The notes under the pieces are model-generated. The model was not told where the DNA came from. It made no database searches and saw only the letters and a program-made list of their open reading frames with translations. Positions 31,949-40,375 of a DNA stretch of 40,528 nt are shown here, piece after piece (positions within the stretch are counted from its first letter, which is position 1; every line of letters begins with the position of its first letter). This DNA is from Oscillospiraceae bacterium. GTDB lineage: Bacteria > Bacillota > Clostridia > Oscillospirales > Ruminococcaceae. The translations under genes were made by a program, and so were the position numbers. The stretch is taken from NCBI GenBank assembly GCA_009777835.1, contig WRKZ01000010.1, positions 1 through 40,528 on the forward strand, written 5' to 3'.

Positions 31949-32617
31949 ATGAATTATTCTCATTCGGGATTAGGTCGTTTAGCACTATTCGCAGGAATGA
32001 ACAGCGATGAAATCAAGCAGCTCTGCGACTGTTTCGACCTACGCACGGCAGATTACCGAAAAGGTGAAATCATAGTCAGTGAGGGGGAGGCGGTGAAGCG
32101 GTTCGCGGTGGTGCTGGCAGGGAACGCACGTTCGTTCAAGACCGACGTATCCGGAAAAGTCTTTACCGTTTCGGTTATAGAAGAGGGTGGGTATATCGGA
32201 ATCCTGCTCGCGGGACAGGACAAGCTGAGTCCGGTTACAGTCGAAGCCACCGACAGGCTCACCGTGTTATCGTTGCCTTTCGAGAAGGTGACACGTCAAT
32301 GCCGTCAGAGTTGTGCCGGTCATTCGAAATTGCTGAACAACTTCATCTGCGGGATTTCGCAGAAGGCGATTCATTTGTATGAACGCATCGATTGCTTGAT
32401 TAAACCCTCCATGCGGGAGAAGATTCTGGCGTACATGGCACAGCAACCGCGGCTTTCTCAAACTAAAAACGCTTATCAGGTAATTCTGTCGTTCGACCGG
32501 GAGAAATTTGCGGAATACCTCAATGCCGACAGAAGCGCGCTTTCGAGGGAACTTTCCGCGATGAAAAAAGAGGGAATCATCGATTATCACAGGAATGTGT
32601 TTAAGATTCCGTTGTGA
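31949..32617 (+). CDS. Crp/Fnr-family transcriptional regulator
   Basis: A 222-residue regulator with an N-terminal cyclic-nucleotide-binding-type beta-roll (about 10-125, including YRKGEIIVSEGEAVKRFAVVLAG) and a C-terminal winged helix ending in ADRSALSRELSAMKKEGIIDYHRNVF. No Cys cluster for an Fnr-type Fe-S centre is evident at the N-terminus. The start at 31949 follows GAAAGGAGGG; an upstream ATG at 31883 lies in the leader and has no ribosome site. An imperfect hairpin follows the gene. It could regulate the divergent S-component gene. Confidence 0.9.
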   Translation: MNYSHSGLGRLALFAGMNSDEIKQLCDCFDLRTADYRKGEIIVSEGEAVKRFAVVLAGNARSFKTDVSGKVFTVSVIEEGGYIGILLAGQDKLSPVTVEATDRLTVLSLPFEKVTRQCRQSCAGHSKLLNNFICGISQKAIHLYERIDCLIKPSMREKILAYMAQQPRLSQTKNAYQVILSFDREKFAEYLNADRSALSRELSAMKKEGIIDYHRNVFKIPL

Positions 32618-32648
32618 TTCGACCGATTTGTATGATTTTTTGGTGAAA

Positions 32649-32680
32649 TTGCACAAAAATATTTCTAGATTTTTGTGTAA
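32649..32680 (+). terminator. Hairpin after the Crp/Fnr gene
   Basis: TTGCACAAAAAT and ATTTTTGTGTAA form a 12-bp stem with one mismatch and an 8-nt loop, 32 nt after the stop. It is AT-rich and has no T-run, so it may be a terminator or a regulatory palindrome for the next operon. Confidence 0.45.
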
Positions 32681-32703
32681 TTTGTAGAAATCGCAAAAAC
32701 CCC

Positions 32704-32732
32704 TTTTATTTTTTTGAGTTATGAGATATAAT
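32704..32732 (+). promoter_or_regulatory. Candidate promoter of the signalling operon
   Basis: A perfect TATAAT (32727-32732) lies about 70 nt before the first gene; the -35 element (TTTTAT at 17 nt) is weak, so an activator may be needed. Confidence 0.4.
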
Positions 32733-32802
32733 GAAACACAGTTAGTTTTTTTTGGCGGGTTTGCTAATTGCTAAAATCGCAGAGAAAGGAACGGTGTTGC
32801 AA

Positions 32803-33900
32803 ATGGGCGCAGCTAAATCGGTGAAAAAGAGGAAGACGCTGTTCGTTGTTGACGACAACCTCACGAATTTGAATATCACGAAGGATATTCTGTCTCATGC
32901 GTATAACATTATTACCATCCCTACAGCAGGGAAGATGTTTGAAATGCTTAAAAAAACGCTCCCCGATATGATTATTCTTGATATAGAAATGCCGGAGATG
33001 AGTGGGTTTGAGGCTATTGAACTCCTCAAAGCGGATGACGTTTACAAGGAGATACCTGTGATTTTTATCACGGTGCGAGGGGATGTTCTGAGTGAGGCGA
33101 AGGGGCTTGAACTCGGTGCGGTGGACTACATTTCTAAGCCTTTTGATGCTTCTTTACTGGTGAAGCGGATTGAAATCCATGCTACGATTCAAAGCCAAAA
33201 AGCCGAGCTTATGCAGTATAATGAAAATCTTACCGAATTAGTCGAGCAGAAGACCAAGGCAATCACGAGTTTGCAGGACAGCATAATAAGTTCAATTGCG
33301 GAGTTGGTGGAATGTCGTGATTATACCGCCGGCGGTCACATTGAGCGGACACAGAATTACTTAAAAATCTTTATAGATGAACTCCGCAGGAGCGGACTGT
33401 ACAGCGATGAACTGGGTGAATGGGGGGATGCTTCGGGGGAACTTGTTGCACAGTCTTCCCGATTGCACGACCTGGGGAAAATTGCTATTATGGATACTAT
33501 TTTGAGTAAGCCCGGCAAACTCACCGAAGAAGAGTTTGAAGCGGTGAAGGTTCATGCTGAGTTCGGGGCGGATATTATCGATAAGTTTCACGGCCCGACC
33601 GATGACTCCGGTTTTTTGCATCATGCTAAAATTTTTGCGGGGAGTCATCATGAAAAATGGGACGGAACCGGCTATCCGAAAGGGCTGAAAGGTACCGATA
33701 TTCCGTTGCAGGGGCGATTGATGGCGATTGCCGACGTTTATGACGCGCTTATTTCCGAACGGCCGTATAAAAAGGCTTTCCCGCATGAAGAAGCGGTGAA
33801 AATAATCAAGGCGGGTTCGGGCTCACACTTCGACCCGAATCTTGTGCGAGTTTTCCTTGAACGGGAAGCGGGTTTCAAGAAAGTTGCTTTCGAAAAATAG
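32803..33900 (+). CDS. Response regulator with HD-GYP phosphodiesterase domain
   Basis: A 365-residue protein: receiver domain (about 10-130; acidic pair Asp17-Asp18, phospho-acceptor Asp60 in IILDIEMPEMSG, Lys in YISKPFD), a short coiled coil, then a complete HD-GYP domain with RLHDLGKIAIMD and HHEKWDGTGYPKGLKG. HD-GYP proteins hydrolyse cyclic di-GMP. Start choice is uncertain: the ATG at 32803 lies 12 nt after AAAGGA, and in-frame TTG/GTG codons lie 6-9 nt earlier. It is the first gene of a three-gene signalling operon and could receive phosphate from the hybrid kinase. Confidence 0.9.
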   Translation: MGAAKSVKKRKTLFVVDDNLTNLNITKDILSHAYNIITIPTAGKMFEMLKKTLPDMIILDIEMPEMSGFEAIELLKADDVYKEIPVIFITVRGDVLSEAKGLELGAVDYISKPFDASLLVKRIEIHATIQSQKAELMQYNENLTELVEQKTKAITSLQDSIISSIAELVECRDYTAGGHIERTQNYLKIFIDELRRSGLYSDELGEWGDASGELVAQSSRLHDLGKIAIMDTILSKPGKLTEEEFEAVKVHAEFGADIIDKFHGPTDDSGFLHHAKIFAGSHHEKWDGTGYPKGLKGTDIPLQGRLMAIADVYDALISERPYKKAFPHEEAVKIIKAGSGSHFDPNLVRVFLEREAGFKKVAFEK

Positions 33901-33910
33901 GGGGATTTTT

Positions 33911-35128
33911 ATGGTAGAATCTTATGTAATCAACATAAACGAGTTGGATGTTCCGGAGGATGCGGTTGAGTTTGTTCTCGAACGGCTGTCGGAAATCCAA
34001 CTGAAGAAAAACACGTTCGGTATCGTGACTTCGCACCCTGATGCGATTTATTCGGGGGTGTACAAGGCAGTGTCGGATGCTTTGCCGTTCCCGACTGCGG
34101 GGGTGACTTGTTATGAGCAATGTTCCTGTAGTGAGGTTTCGTCGGATATGTTCGTGATTATGCTCCTTACCGGGGATGATGTTGAGTTCACCGTCGGTAA
34201 AACCGGATTTGTTCCGCAGGGGCAGTATGCAGACGTAGACGATGAAGCAGTCAAGCAGTGCTATTTGGAGTTGGAATCGCAGTTGAAGGCAAAGAATCCC
34301 GGAGAAGAAGCGAAACTCTGCTTGATTTACACTCCTTTTCAGGCGGGGTGCGCGCCCTGCGAATACGTGGAGGTGATTTCGTCGGTTGCACCGAAACTCC
34401 CTGTGTTCGGGGCGGTCTCGGTTTCTACCGCCGATGCTGAAACACGAAATGGTGCACTGACGCTTTTCGAGGGGGAAACGTCCGGCGATGGCGTAGTCCT
34501 CGTGCTTGTTTCGGGTAAGATTGAACCGCAGTTCTTTGCCAGTCATTTTAGTGAGGAAAAGCTGATTCTCAAAGATATCGGTGTGATTACCTCTGCCGAG
34601 AAGAATCTTATTCTTGAAATTGACGGTCGTAATGCGGTTGAATTTTTGGCTGAGTTGGGGTATTCTAAACCGCCGGGCGATTTTATGGAGCAGAGTTACG
34701 GACTCCTTACCACTGCGTTTATACTCGACTGTGGGGGGACTGCTTACGGTGAGTCGGCGGACAGATTGATTTCCAGGGCACCACTTGCTTTCATGGATGA
34801 AGGGGTGATTTGTGCCGGACACGTTCCGCAGGGGGCGCGACTTTCGATTGCTAATTCAACACCGGAAACGGTTAGTGAGTCGGCGCGTGAAGTCACCGAC
34901 AGAATCAACAGAACCGGTGTGAAAACGGTTCTGATGTATTCCTGCATAGGGCGAAAAGTGGGGTTAATCAGCAGCCCGACTAATGAGTTGGAGTTGTTGG
35001 GTGCGGAACTTTCCGGGAAGAATCATGTCGTCGCTTATGCGGCGGGGGAATTCTGCCCTGCGGTCATTATCGGCGGAAAAGTGAACAATTATGCGAGGAA
35101 TCAAACGTTAGTTGCTTGTTGTTTTTGA
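33911..35128 (+). CDS. FIST-domain sensory protein
   Basis: A 405-residue soluble protein with FIST N (about 30-215) and FIST C (about 220-380) regions. Recognisable parts are FGIVTSHPDAIYSGVYKAV, FPTAGVTCYEQCS, LEIDGRNAVEFLAELG and FCPAVIIGGKVNNY near the end. FIST domains are thought to bind small ligands, possibly amino acids, and occur with signalling proteins. AGGGGG lies before the ATG at 33911, only 10 nt after the HD-GYP gene. It probably supplies the input signal to the kinase encoded 27 nt downstream. Confidence 0.87.
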   Translation: MVESYVININELDVPEDAVEFVLERLSEIQLKKNTFGIVTSHPDAIYSGVYKAVSDALPFPTAGVTCYEQCSCSEVSSDMFVIMLLTGDDVEFTVGKTGFVPQGQYADVDDEAVKQCYLELESQLKAKNPGEEAKLCLIYTPFQAGCAPCEYVEVISSVAPKLPVFGAVSVSTADAETRNGALTLFEGETSGDGVVLVLVSGKIEPQFFASHFSEEKLILKDIGVITSAEKNLILEIDGRNAVEFLAELGYSKPPGDFMEQSYGLLTTAFILDCGGTAYGESADRLISRAPLAFMDEGVICAGHVPQGARLSIANSTPETVSESAREVTDRINRTGVKTVLMYSCIGRKVGLISSPTNELELLGAELSGKNHVVAYAAGEFCPAVIIGGKVNNYARNQTLVACCF

Positions 35129-35155
35129 AGTCTTTGAAGGGAGTGGTTTGAAATT

Positions 35156-37918
35156 ATGAATAATACTATTGATTTAAGCGAATTGAGCAAAGTGCAATCG
35201 ATGAGTGCCGAGGAATTTTTGGCACAGCTTAAACTGCTCCAAAAAGAAATCAAAATGCTTCAGCGCAGGAATCTTAACCTTGAACAGGAACGTAAAATAA
35301 TAGATTCAAGCAGTTTTGTTCAGCGGGATGTTTATGAGCATCTGGTGGAAGTCAAAGAAAAGCAGGAGTCGTATTTGCGACTGGTTTTCGAGTATACACC
35401 GGATATTATAATCATTTTAGATAATTCTTACAGAATCGTAGATGCCACGAAGAAATCCATGCGGGAAATCGGGATTGAAGTCGGCGACCTTTCTACCCCG
35501 CGATTTATTCGTGAGGTTTTTGAGCCGTATTCGGCAACCGAACAGATTGAGGCAACGGCAACGGTCATTCGTATGGTGATGCAAACGGGCGAACCCCAGA
35601 TTTTCGATAAAGTCGAACTCCGGTTCTGCGAGAAAGACTATGTTTTCGAGACCAGCGTGATTCCGCTCGTCAGTAAAACAGGTGAAACGTCGGGGGTTAT
35701 GTTGGGTATGCACGATGTTACCCGTTATCACAAGGCACTGGAAGCTGCCGAACGTGCGAGCAGGGCTAAGTCTATTTTTCTGGCGAAGGTCAGTCATGAG
35801 ATTCGCACACCGTTGAGCGCGATTATAGGACTCTCCGAGATGGGGTTGCGGGACGAAGGACTGTCTGTCGGTGCGTATGAGAAATTTACCACCATTAAAA
35901 ACGCGGGGAATAATCTCAACCATATAATTGACGATATACTTAACTTTTCTAAGATTGAGTCGGGTAAGATGGAAATCACCCCGATTGATTATCTGTTCTC
36001 TACCATGATGAACTATGTAATCGGGCTTATCAAGACCCGTGTGATTGAACGTCCGCTTTTGTTTACGGTGAATATTGAGCCGGATATACCGGAACATTTG
36101 TTCGGGGATGAAGTGCGTTTGAAACAGATGGTCTTGAATCTGCTGACGAATGCTTGCAAATACTGTGCCGATGGATTCATTAAGTTGACGGTTCGGTATC
36201 GTACGGTGGATAAAGATACCATTATGCTTTATTTTGAGGTTGCCGACAGCGGTATCGGAATCAAAGAGAAAGACATGAATAAGCTCTTCCGTGACTTTGT
36301 TCAGATTGGGGAAGCGGTCGGAAACAAAGGTGTCGAGGGTACCGGATTGGGCTTGGCTATTACCCGCGGACTCGCCGCAGAGATGGGCGGGGAAATCACC
36401 GTCGAAAGTGAGTACGGTAAGGGGAGCGTGTTTACGATTAGCGTTCCGCAGAAGATTAATCCCATTCATGATAAAGTGTTCGCGTGGGTGGATAATCGGG
36501 ACGTTTCGGTCTTGATTTACGAGACGAGACAAATTTATGCCGAGTCCCTGGCGGAATCCATGAGGGGGTTGGGCGTTAATCATCTGCTTGTCGCCGACCA
36601 GTCGCAGTTCTTTGAGGAAATCAAGAGCAGGCACTATGACTTTATTTTTGTTTCGGCGTTTTCGTATGACGGTACCAAGAAACTCCTCCGCAAACTTGAG
36701 CGGGAGGATGATTATATGCTTGTTCTTGTGGCGGGATGCAGGGAAAACACCGTTGAGAATGATTCTACCAGGACGTTGACCATGCCTTCTCATGCGGGGG
36801 ATATAGCGAACATTCTCAACAATTGCGAAAAAAGCGGTGTCTTCGGGAAGAAACGTCACACCACGCAGTTTATCGCACCTTCGTCAAGGGTATTGGTGGT
36901 TGATGATATCGAAACGAATCTGATGATTGCCAAGGGGTTGTTGGAACCGTATAAGATGCAGGTTGACGTGGTCGAAAGCGGGATAAAATCAATCGAGATG
37001 GTGCAGGAAAACGATTATGATTTGGTTTTCATGGATCATATGATGCCGGAAATGGACGGAATTGAGGCGATACACATGATTCGTGCGATTGTGCCGGATG
37101 TTAAATCGGGCAGACCGTCGAATTATTACAAGGAGCTGCCTATAATCGCATTGACCGCTAACGCTGTAACCGGCATGAGGGAGATGTTCATTAATAACGG
37201 ATTCCAAGACTTCCTCGCAAAGCCGATTGATTTACATCTGCTTGACAATACTATTGAACGATGGATTTCTGTTGATAAGCGGGAGAATTTTACCGCGCCC
37301 GAACCGCGCAAATCAGAAATGGCACCTTTCAGAATTGAGGGGATTGACGTTGAAGCGGGAATCTATATGACCGGCGGCGATGCAGGGAATTATCTCAAGA
37401 CGTTGGGGATTTTCAGGGAAGACGGATTGAGCAAAATCAATCTGTTGCGGGATTGCTTGCTGAAAGGGGACTTGCAGCTTTATGCGGTTCATGCCCATGC
37501 GTTGAAGAGTGCGCTGGCGAGTATAGGTGCACCCGAAATTTCGAACCTGGCGCGAACCCTTGAAATGGCGGCAAAAAACAATGACCGTACATTTATCTCG
37601 AAGACCGGCGAAACTTTTATTGAGGAGTTAAACACACTCCTTGAAAGTATTAAAAATGCCGGCGTGACGTTCAGCAATTCTGCCAATTTTAATGAGGAAG
37701 ACGTGGATTTGGATTTCGTGGCTGAACAGGCGGTTAATTTGAAGTCGGCATTGGAAACCTTCGATATGGGCAGGGTTGATTCCTTGATATCGCTCATGTT
37801 TGAAAAAGCCGATTTGTTAAATCGTGACAGACTTTCGGAAATAACCGGTAAAGTTCTCAATTGTGATTATGATGAAGCAATCGAACTTGTTGAGCAGTTG
37901 GTTTCAGAGTTGACTTAA
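35156..37918 (+). CDS. Hybrid histidine kinase: PAS-HisKA-HATPase-pseudoREC-REC-Hpt
   Basis: A 920-residue cytoplasmic hybrid kinase. Order: coiled coil (18-75), PAS (75-190), HisKA with His214 in KVSHEIRTPLSA, HATPase_c with NACKYC, DSGIGIK and GTGLGLAI (to about 435), a receiver-like domain (450-555) in which Ser500 replaces the phospho-Asp (FIFVSAF), a true receiver (578-695, Asp583/Asp584, Asp627 in FMDHMMPEMDG, Lys689), and a C-terminal Hpt with His781 in HALKSALASIGA. This is a complete His-Asp-His relay whose last His can phosphorylate a separate regulator, likely the HD-GYP protein of the same operon. It has no membrane helix. Confidence 0.93.
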   Translation: MNNTIDLSELSKVQSMSAEEFLAQLKLLQKEIKMLQRRNLNLEQERKIIDSSSFVQRDVYEHLVEVKEKQESYLRLVFEYTPDIIIILDNSYRIVDATKKSMREIGIEVGDLSTPRFIREVFEPYSATEQIEATATVIRMVMQTGEPQIFDKVELRFCEKDYVFETSVIPLVSKTGETSGVMLGMHDVTRYHKALEAAERASRAKSIFLAKVSHEIRTPLSAIIGLSEMGLRDEGLSVGAYEKFTTIKNAGNNLNHIIDDILNFSKIESGKMEITPIDYLFSTMMNYVIGLIKTRVIERPLLFTVNIEPDIPEHLFGDEVRLKQMVLNLLTNACKYCADGFIKLTVRYRTVDKDTIMLYFEVADSGIGIKEKDMNKLFRDFVQIGEAVGNKGVEGTGLGLAITRGLAAEMGGEITVESEYGKGSVFTISVPQKINPIHDKVFAWVDNRDVSVLIYETRQIYAESLAESMRGLGVNHLLVADQSQFFEEIKSRHYDFIFVSAFSYDGTKKLLRKLEREDDYMLVLVAGCRENTVENDSTRTLTMPSHAGDIANILNNCEKSGVFGKKRHTTQFIAPSSRVLVVDDIETNLMIAKGLLEPYKMQVDVVESGIKSIEMVQENDYDLVFMDHMMPEMDGIEAIHMIRAIVPDVKSGRPSNYYKELPIIALTANAVTGMREMFINNGFQDFLAKPIDLHLLDNTIERWISVDKRENFTAPEPRKSEMAPFRIEGIDVEAGIYMTGGDAGNYLKTLGIFREDGLSKINLLRDCLLKGDLQLYAVHAHALKSALASIGAPEISNLARTLEMAAKNNDRTFISKTGETFIEELNTLLESIKNAGVTFSNSANFNEEDVDLDFVAEQAVNLKSALETFDMGRVDSLISLMFEKADLLNRDRLSEITGKVLNCDYDEAIELVEQLVSELT

Positions 37919-37925
37919 GAAAATA

Positions 37926-37946
37926 CGCACCGACTAAGTCGGTGCG
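37926..37946. terminator. Convergent terminator of kinase operon and pdaA
   Basis: A 9-bp perfect stem CGCACCGAC-TAA-GTCGGTGCG follows the kinase stop. The minus strand continues with TATTTTCTT, a usable T-rich tail for the convergent pdaA; the plus strand has a weaker tail. Confidence 0.8.
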
Positions 37947-37971
37947 TTGCTGTAATATTAAGGAGTAATAT

Positions 37972-39093
37972 TCAGACCTGAACGATTTCTTCGCCGATTA
38001 CGGTGAGTCTGTAGCCGTTACTGTGCCAGTAGTCGATGAGGTCACCCAGAATGGTGGCGTTGGTTTTCGATACGGCATGCAGGAGGAAGATTCCGCCGGG
38101 GTGGGTTGCGCCCTTGATTTTTTCGAGTGAAGCGGCAGGTTCGGGTTGGTTATTGACGTTCCAGTCGGGGTACGCAAAACTCCAGAAAACGCTTGTATAC
38201 CCCATTTCCTGTGAGACTGCCAGGCTACGCTCAGAAAACTCCCCCATCGGGAAGCGGATTAGGCGCATTTCGTATTCGAACGTCTCTTTAACGTAGTCGT
38301 GCAGTTTTCCGATTTCTTCCCGTATTTGTTCCACCGAACAATCGGGAAAAGACGGATGGGAGTATGAATGATTCCCCACTGCGTGACCCTCGTCTATCAT
38401 TCGTCTAACCAGTTCGGGCGAGCTTTTGCAATAGTCATACGTCACAAAGAAGGTTGCTTTCGCACGCTTTGCCTTTAACGTGTCGAGAATGGCGGCGGTG
38501 TACCCGTTTTCGTACCCTTCATCGAAGGTGAGGTAGATGAGCGGTTCACGTTCGCCGATAAAGGTAGCCCCCAATGCGGAATAATCCCCATTCGCTTTGA
38601 TTGCGTCGGCAGGGCGGTTATCCTCGTCGAAGTGTTTGCCCGGCCCCCATCCGATTTTCTTGTTTGAAAGATGTGTAAAGTCGTTTGCGTTTGGATTGTT
38701 TGAACCGGACAAATATTTTGGGAAAATTCGTCTGCCGTACAGCGGAAGCACTTGTCCGTCTAAATCGGCAGCAAAATCGGCAGTTGAGTCACCCTCAACT
38801 GCCGCCGTGTGTTCATTTGCCGGATTGCCTTCAAGCTCGCTGTCAAAAGGCTCGATTGGTTCGAGCGGTTCGTTCGTGTCAAACTCATCGAACGGTTCAC
38901 TGTCGAACGGTTCAAGCGGTTCTTCGGTGTTGTGGTTAACGTCGTTTGTGTTGTTTCGCTCCAATGTATCGTTCACATCAAGCGTGTTTTCGTTGTTATC
39001 GTTTTCGGGAACGTTCGGTTCACAACCGACGAGCATAGCACTCAAAACCGTTGCAGTGCAAAATAGCGTTAATATAGAAATGAATCTTTTCAT
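37972..39093 (-). CDS. pdaA: PdaA-like peptidoglycan N-deacetylase lipoprotein
   Basis: A 373-residue NodB-fold deacetylase. The signal ends in a good lipobox (LVGC, Cys24). A long acidic linker (57-89) repeats EPLEP and EPFDSE units. The catalytic domain (about 185-373) has LTFDEGYENGY, NHSYSH (His242, His246) and a late LLHAVSK. The usual TFDD reads TFDE; B. subtilis PdaA also lacks the second Asp (TFDNGYE), and FWSFAYPDWNVNN further resembles it. PdaA makes muramic-delta-lactam in spore cortex, so this suggests a spore former, although a vegetative role is possible. GAAAGGAAAG precedes the ATG. Confidence 0.88.
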   Translation of the reverse strand: MKRFISILTLFCTATVLSAMLVGCEPNVPENDNNENTLDVNDTLERNNTNDVNHNTEEPLEPFDSEPFDEFDTNEPLEPIEPFDSELEGNPANEHTAAVEGDSTADFAADLDGQVLPLYGRRIFPKYLSGSNNPNANDFTHLSNKKIGWGPGKHFDEDNRPADAIKANGDYSALGATFIGEREPLIYLTFDEGYENGYTAAILDTLKAKRAKATFFVTYDYCKSSPELVRRMIDEGHAVGNHSYSHPSFPDCSVEQIREEIGKLHDYVKETFEYEMRLIRFPMGEFSERSLAVSQEMGYTSVFWSFAYPDWNVNNQPEPAASLEKIKGATHPGGIFLLHAVSKTNATILGDLIDYWHSNGYRLTVIGEEIVQV

Positions 39094-39205
39094 AATACTT
39101 TCCTTTCAGGTTAGCAGATTAAGCGTTTAAACAAAACGGATTCTGTTTCGCTAATGCTATTCTAACCCGGAAAGTCGGATTCATTCGGTTCAATCGAATG
39201 AAAAT

Positions 39206-39454
39206 TTAGCCATCTCGAAATTTTCGCACGAGAATCTGCAAAAATTCGTCGCGGTCGATATGTTTGATTAAATTCCGTGCGTTTCCGAAAGTCGTTATGT
39301 ATGTCGGGTCTTCCGACAGAATGTAACCGACAATCTGATTAATCGGGTTGTATCCTTTTTCTTCCAACGCATCGTAAACCGTGTCGAATATTTCCTTGAT
39401 TTCGCTCTTCCGCTCTTCCTGCAAGGAATTGAAAGAAATGGTTTTATCTAACAT
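39206..39454 (-). CDS. ireB: IreB family regulatory phosphoprotein (UPF0297)
   Basis: An 82-residue protein very close to the IreB/YrzL family: LDKTISF at the start, then ALEEKGYNPINQIVGYILS and ARNLIKHIDRDEFL. In Enterococcus, IreB is phosphorylated by the PASTA Ser/Thr kinase IreK and affects cephalosporin resistance, which relates it to the cell-wall genes of this window. The ATG at 39454 follows AGAAGGAGA; the frame stays open another 69 nt upstream without support. No kinase gene is visible here. It has its own promoter. Confidence 0.93.
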   Translation of the reverse strand: MLDKTISFNSLQEERKSEIKEIFDTVYDALEEKGYNPINQIVGYILSEDPTYITTFGNARNLIKHIDRDEFLQILVRKFRDG

Positions 39455-39528
39455 GATGATTCTCCTTCTCTGTTTTCTTGTTTTGGTTTCTCGTTTGAAA
39501 CCGCGAATCGTTTCTTCACACATACTAT

Positions 39529-39557
39529 ATTATATACCAAAAAAACGAAATTTACAA
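39529..39557 (-). promoter_or_regulatory. ireB promoter
   Basis: On the minus strand TTGTAA (39552-39557) and TATAAT (39529-39534) are 17 nt apart, about 70 nt before the ireB start. Confidence 0.7.
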
Positions 39558-39667
39558 GCGTTTTTAGAAAAAACGAAAATCTTTTGTGGAAATTAACCAA
39601 ATTTAGGTTGAATAATCAGGCAATTTATGTGAATTATGTAGAATTTTAAAAAAATCGAAATAAAGGC

Positions 39668-39697
39668 TTGACAAATCGGGTTGAATACTGCTATAAT
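39668..39697 (+). promoter_or_regulatory. Promoter of the zinc-ribbon gene
   Basis: Perfect TTGACA (39668-39673) and TATAAT (39692-39697) are 18 nt apart. The predicted start near 39704 leaves an untranslated leader of about 190 nt. Confidence 0.75.
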
Positions 39698-39703
39698 TAT
39701 TCT

Positions 39704-39897
39704 TGATTAATGGTGGTGTGTTCTTGAAGTCTTTTTAAGTTCTTGCGGAGAGCGTTCTACATTAGTTTATATATGACCAGTAGCTTAATTCCAGAGCGTT
39801 GTGTGTCCGAACGAATCGGTAGCAAAGGTGTCGGTGTGAGTCCGTCCGGGGTCGGAAGCCAATTGAGTTTGGCAAAAAAAATAAAGAGGTATACCAA
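39704..39897 (+). promoter_or_regulatory. Long untranslated leader, candidate structured RNA
   Basis: About 190 nt separate the promoter from the zinc-ribbon start codon. The stretch is richer in G than the flanks, repeats GAGCGTT twice (around 39750 and 39797) and contains TCCG-TCCGGGGT-CGGA as a small hairpin near 39840-39856. A short frame that crosses it lacks a ribosome site and runs into the zinc-ribbon gene out of frame. I cannot assign it to a known riboswitch class. Confidence 0.4.
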
Positions 39898-40170
39898 ATG
39901 TACGAAGACAAAACCCTACAGTGCAAAGACTGCGGAGCGGATTTCACGTTCACGGCAGGAGAGCAGGAATTCTATGCAGAAAAAGGCTTTGTGAATGAGC
40001 CGCAAAGATGCAAAGAATGTCGCGATGCGAAGAAAAACTCTATCAGAAGCAGAGAACCTTTCATCGCTACTTGTGCGGAATGTGGCGGAGAAGCGAAGCT
40101 TCCGTTCAAACCCCGTGACGAAAGACCTGTCTATTGCAGCGATTGTTTCGCAAACAGAAGAGACGGCTAA
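39898..40170 (+). CDS. Double zinc-ribbon protein
   Basis: A 90-residue protein with four CxxC pairs: Cys9/12 (CKDC), Cys38/41 (CKEC), Cys59/62 (CAEC) and Cys80/83 (CSDC). They form two zinc ribbons; the first (TLQCKDCGADFTFTAGEQEFYAEKGF) is typical of the small zinc-ribbon domain found in many Firmicutes and Chloroflexi, and the second ends VYCSDCF. The function is unknown; nucleic-acid binding is likely. AAAGAGG lies 8 nt before the ATG. The long leader suggests regulated translation. Confidence 0.88.
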   Translation: MYEDKTLQCKDCGADFTFTAGEQEFYAEKGFVNEPQRCKECRDAKKNSIRSREPFIATCAECGGEAKLPFKPRDERPVYCSDCFANRRDG

Positions 40171-40192
40171 AGCAAAGCAAGAGCAAAAAGAG

Positions 40193-40224
40193 CAGCCTGT
40201 CGCGGTTTCGCCGTTGGCAGGCTG
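40193..40224 (+). terminator. Hairpin after the zinc-ribbon gene
   Basis: CAGCCTG and CAGGCTG form a 7-bp stem closing an inner GCGG-TTTC-GCCGT region, 22 nt after the stop codon. No T-run follows, so termination is uncertain. Confidence 0.45.
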
Positions 40225-40242
40225 TGAATCTGCAAAAAAGTC

Positions 40243-40271
40243 TTGACAACTCCTCGGAAGTATGATATACT
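40243..40271 (+). promoter_or_regulatory. tRNA-Arg promoter
   Basis: TTGACA (40243-40248) and TATACT (40266-40271) with a 17-nt spacer lie 16 nt before the tRNA. Confidence 0.8.
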
Positions 40272-40287
40272 TTTCGGGAAGTCATGT

Positions 40288-40361
<74 letters not shown>

Positions 40362-40375
40362 GCAAAGCAAAACAA

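Noticed and set aside
33875-34822. 315-codon minus-strand frame opposite the FIST gene
   Set aside because: Shadow of a conserved coding gene, rich in Arg and His with no recognisable domain.
35417-36859. 480-codon minus-strand frame opposite the hybrid kinase
   Set aside because: It lies wholly antisense to well-conserved kinase domains, has biased composition and no family motif or ribosome site.
39743-39994. 83-codon frame in the zinc-ribbon leader
   Set aside because: It runs out of frame into the zinc-ribbon gene, has no ribosome site and resembles no protein family.
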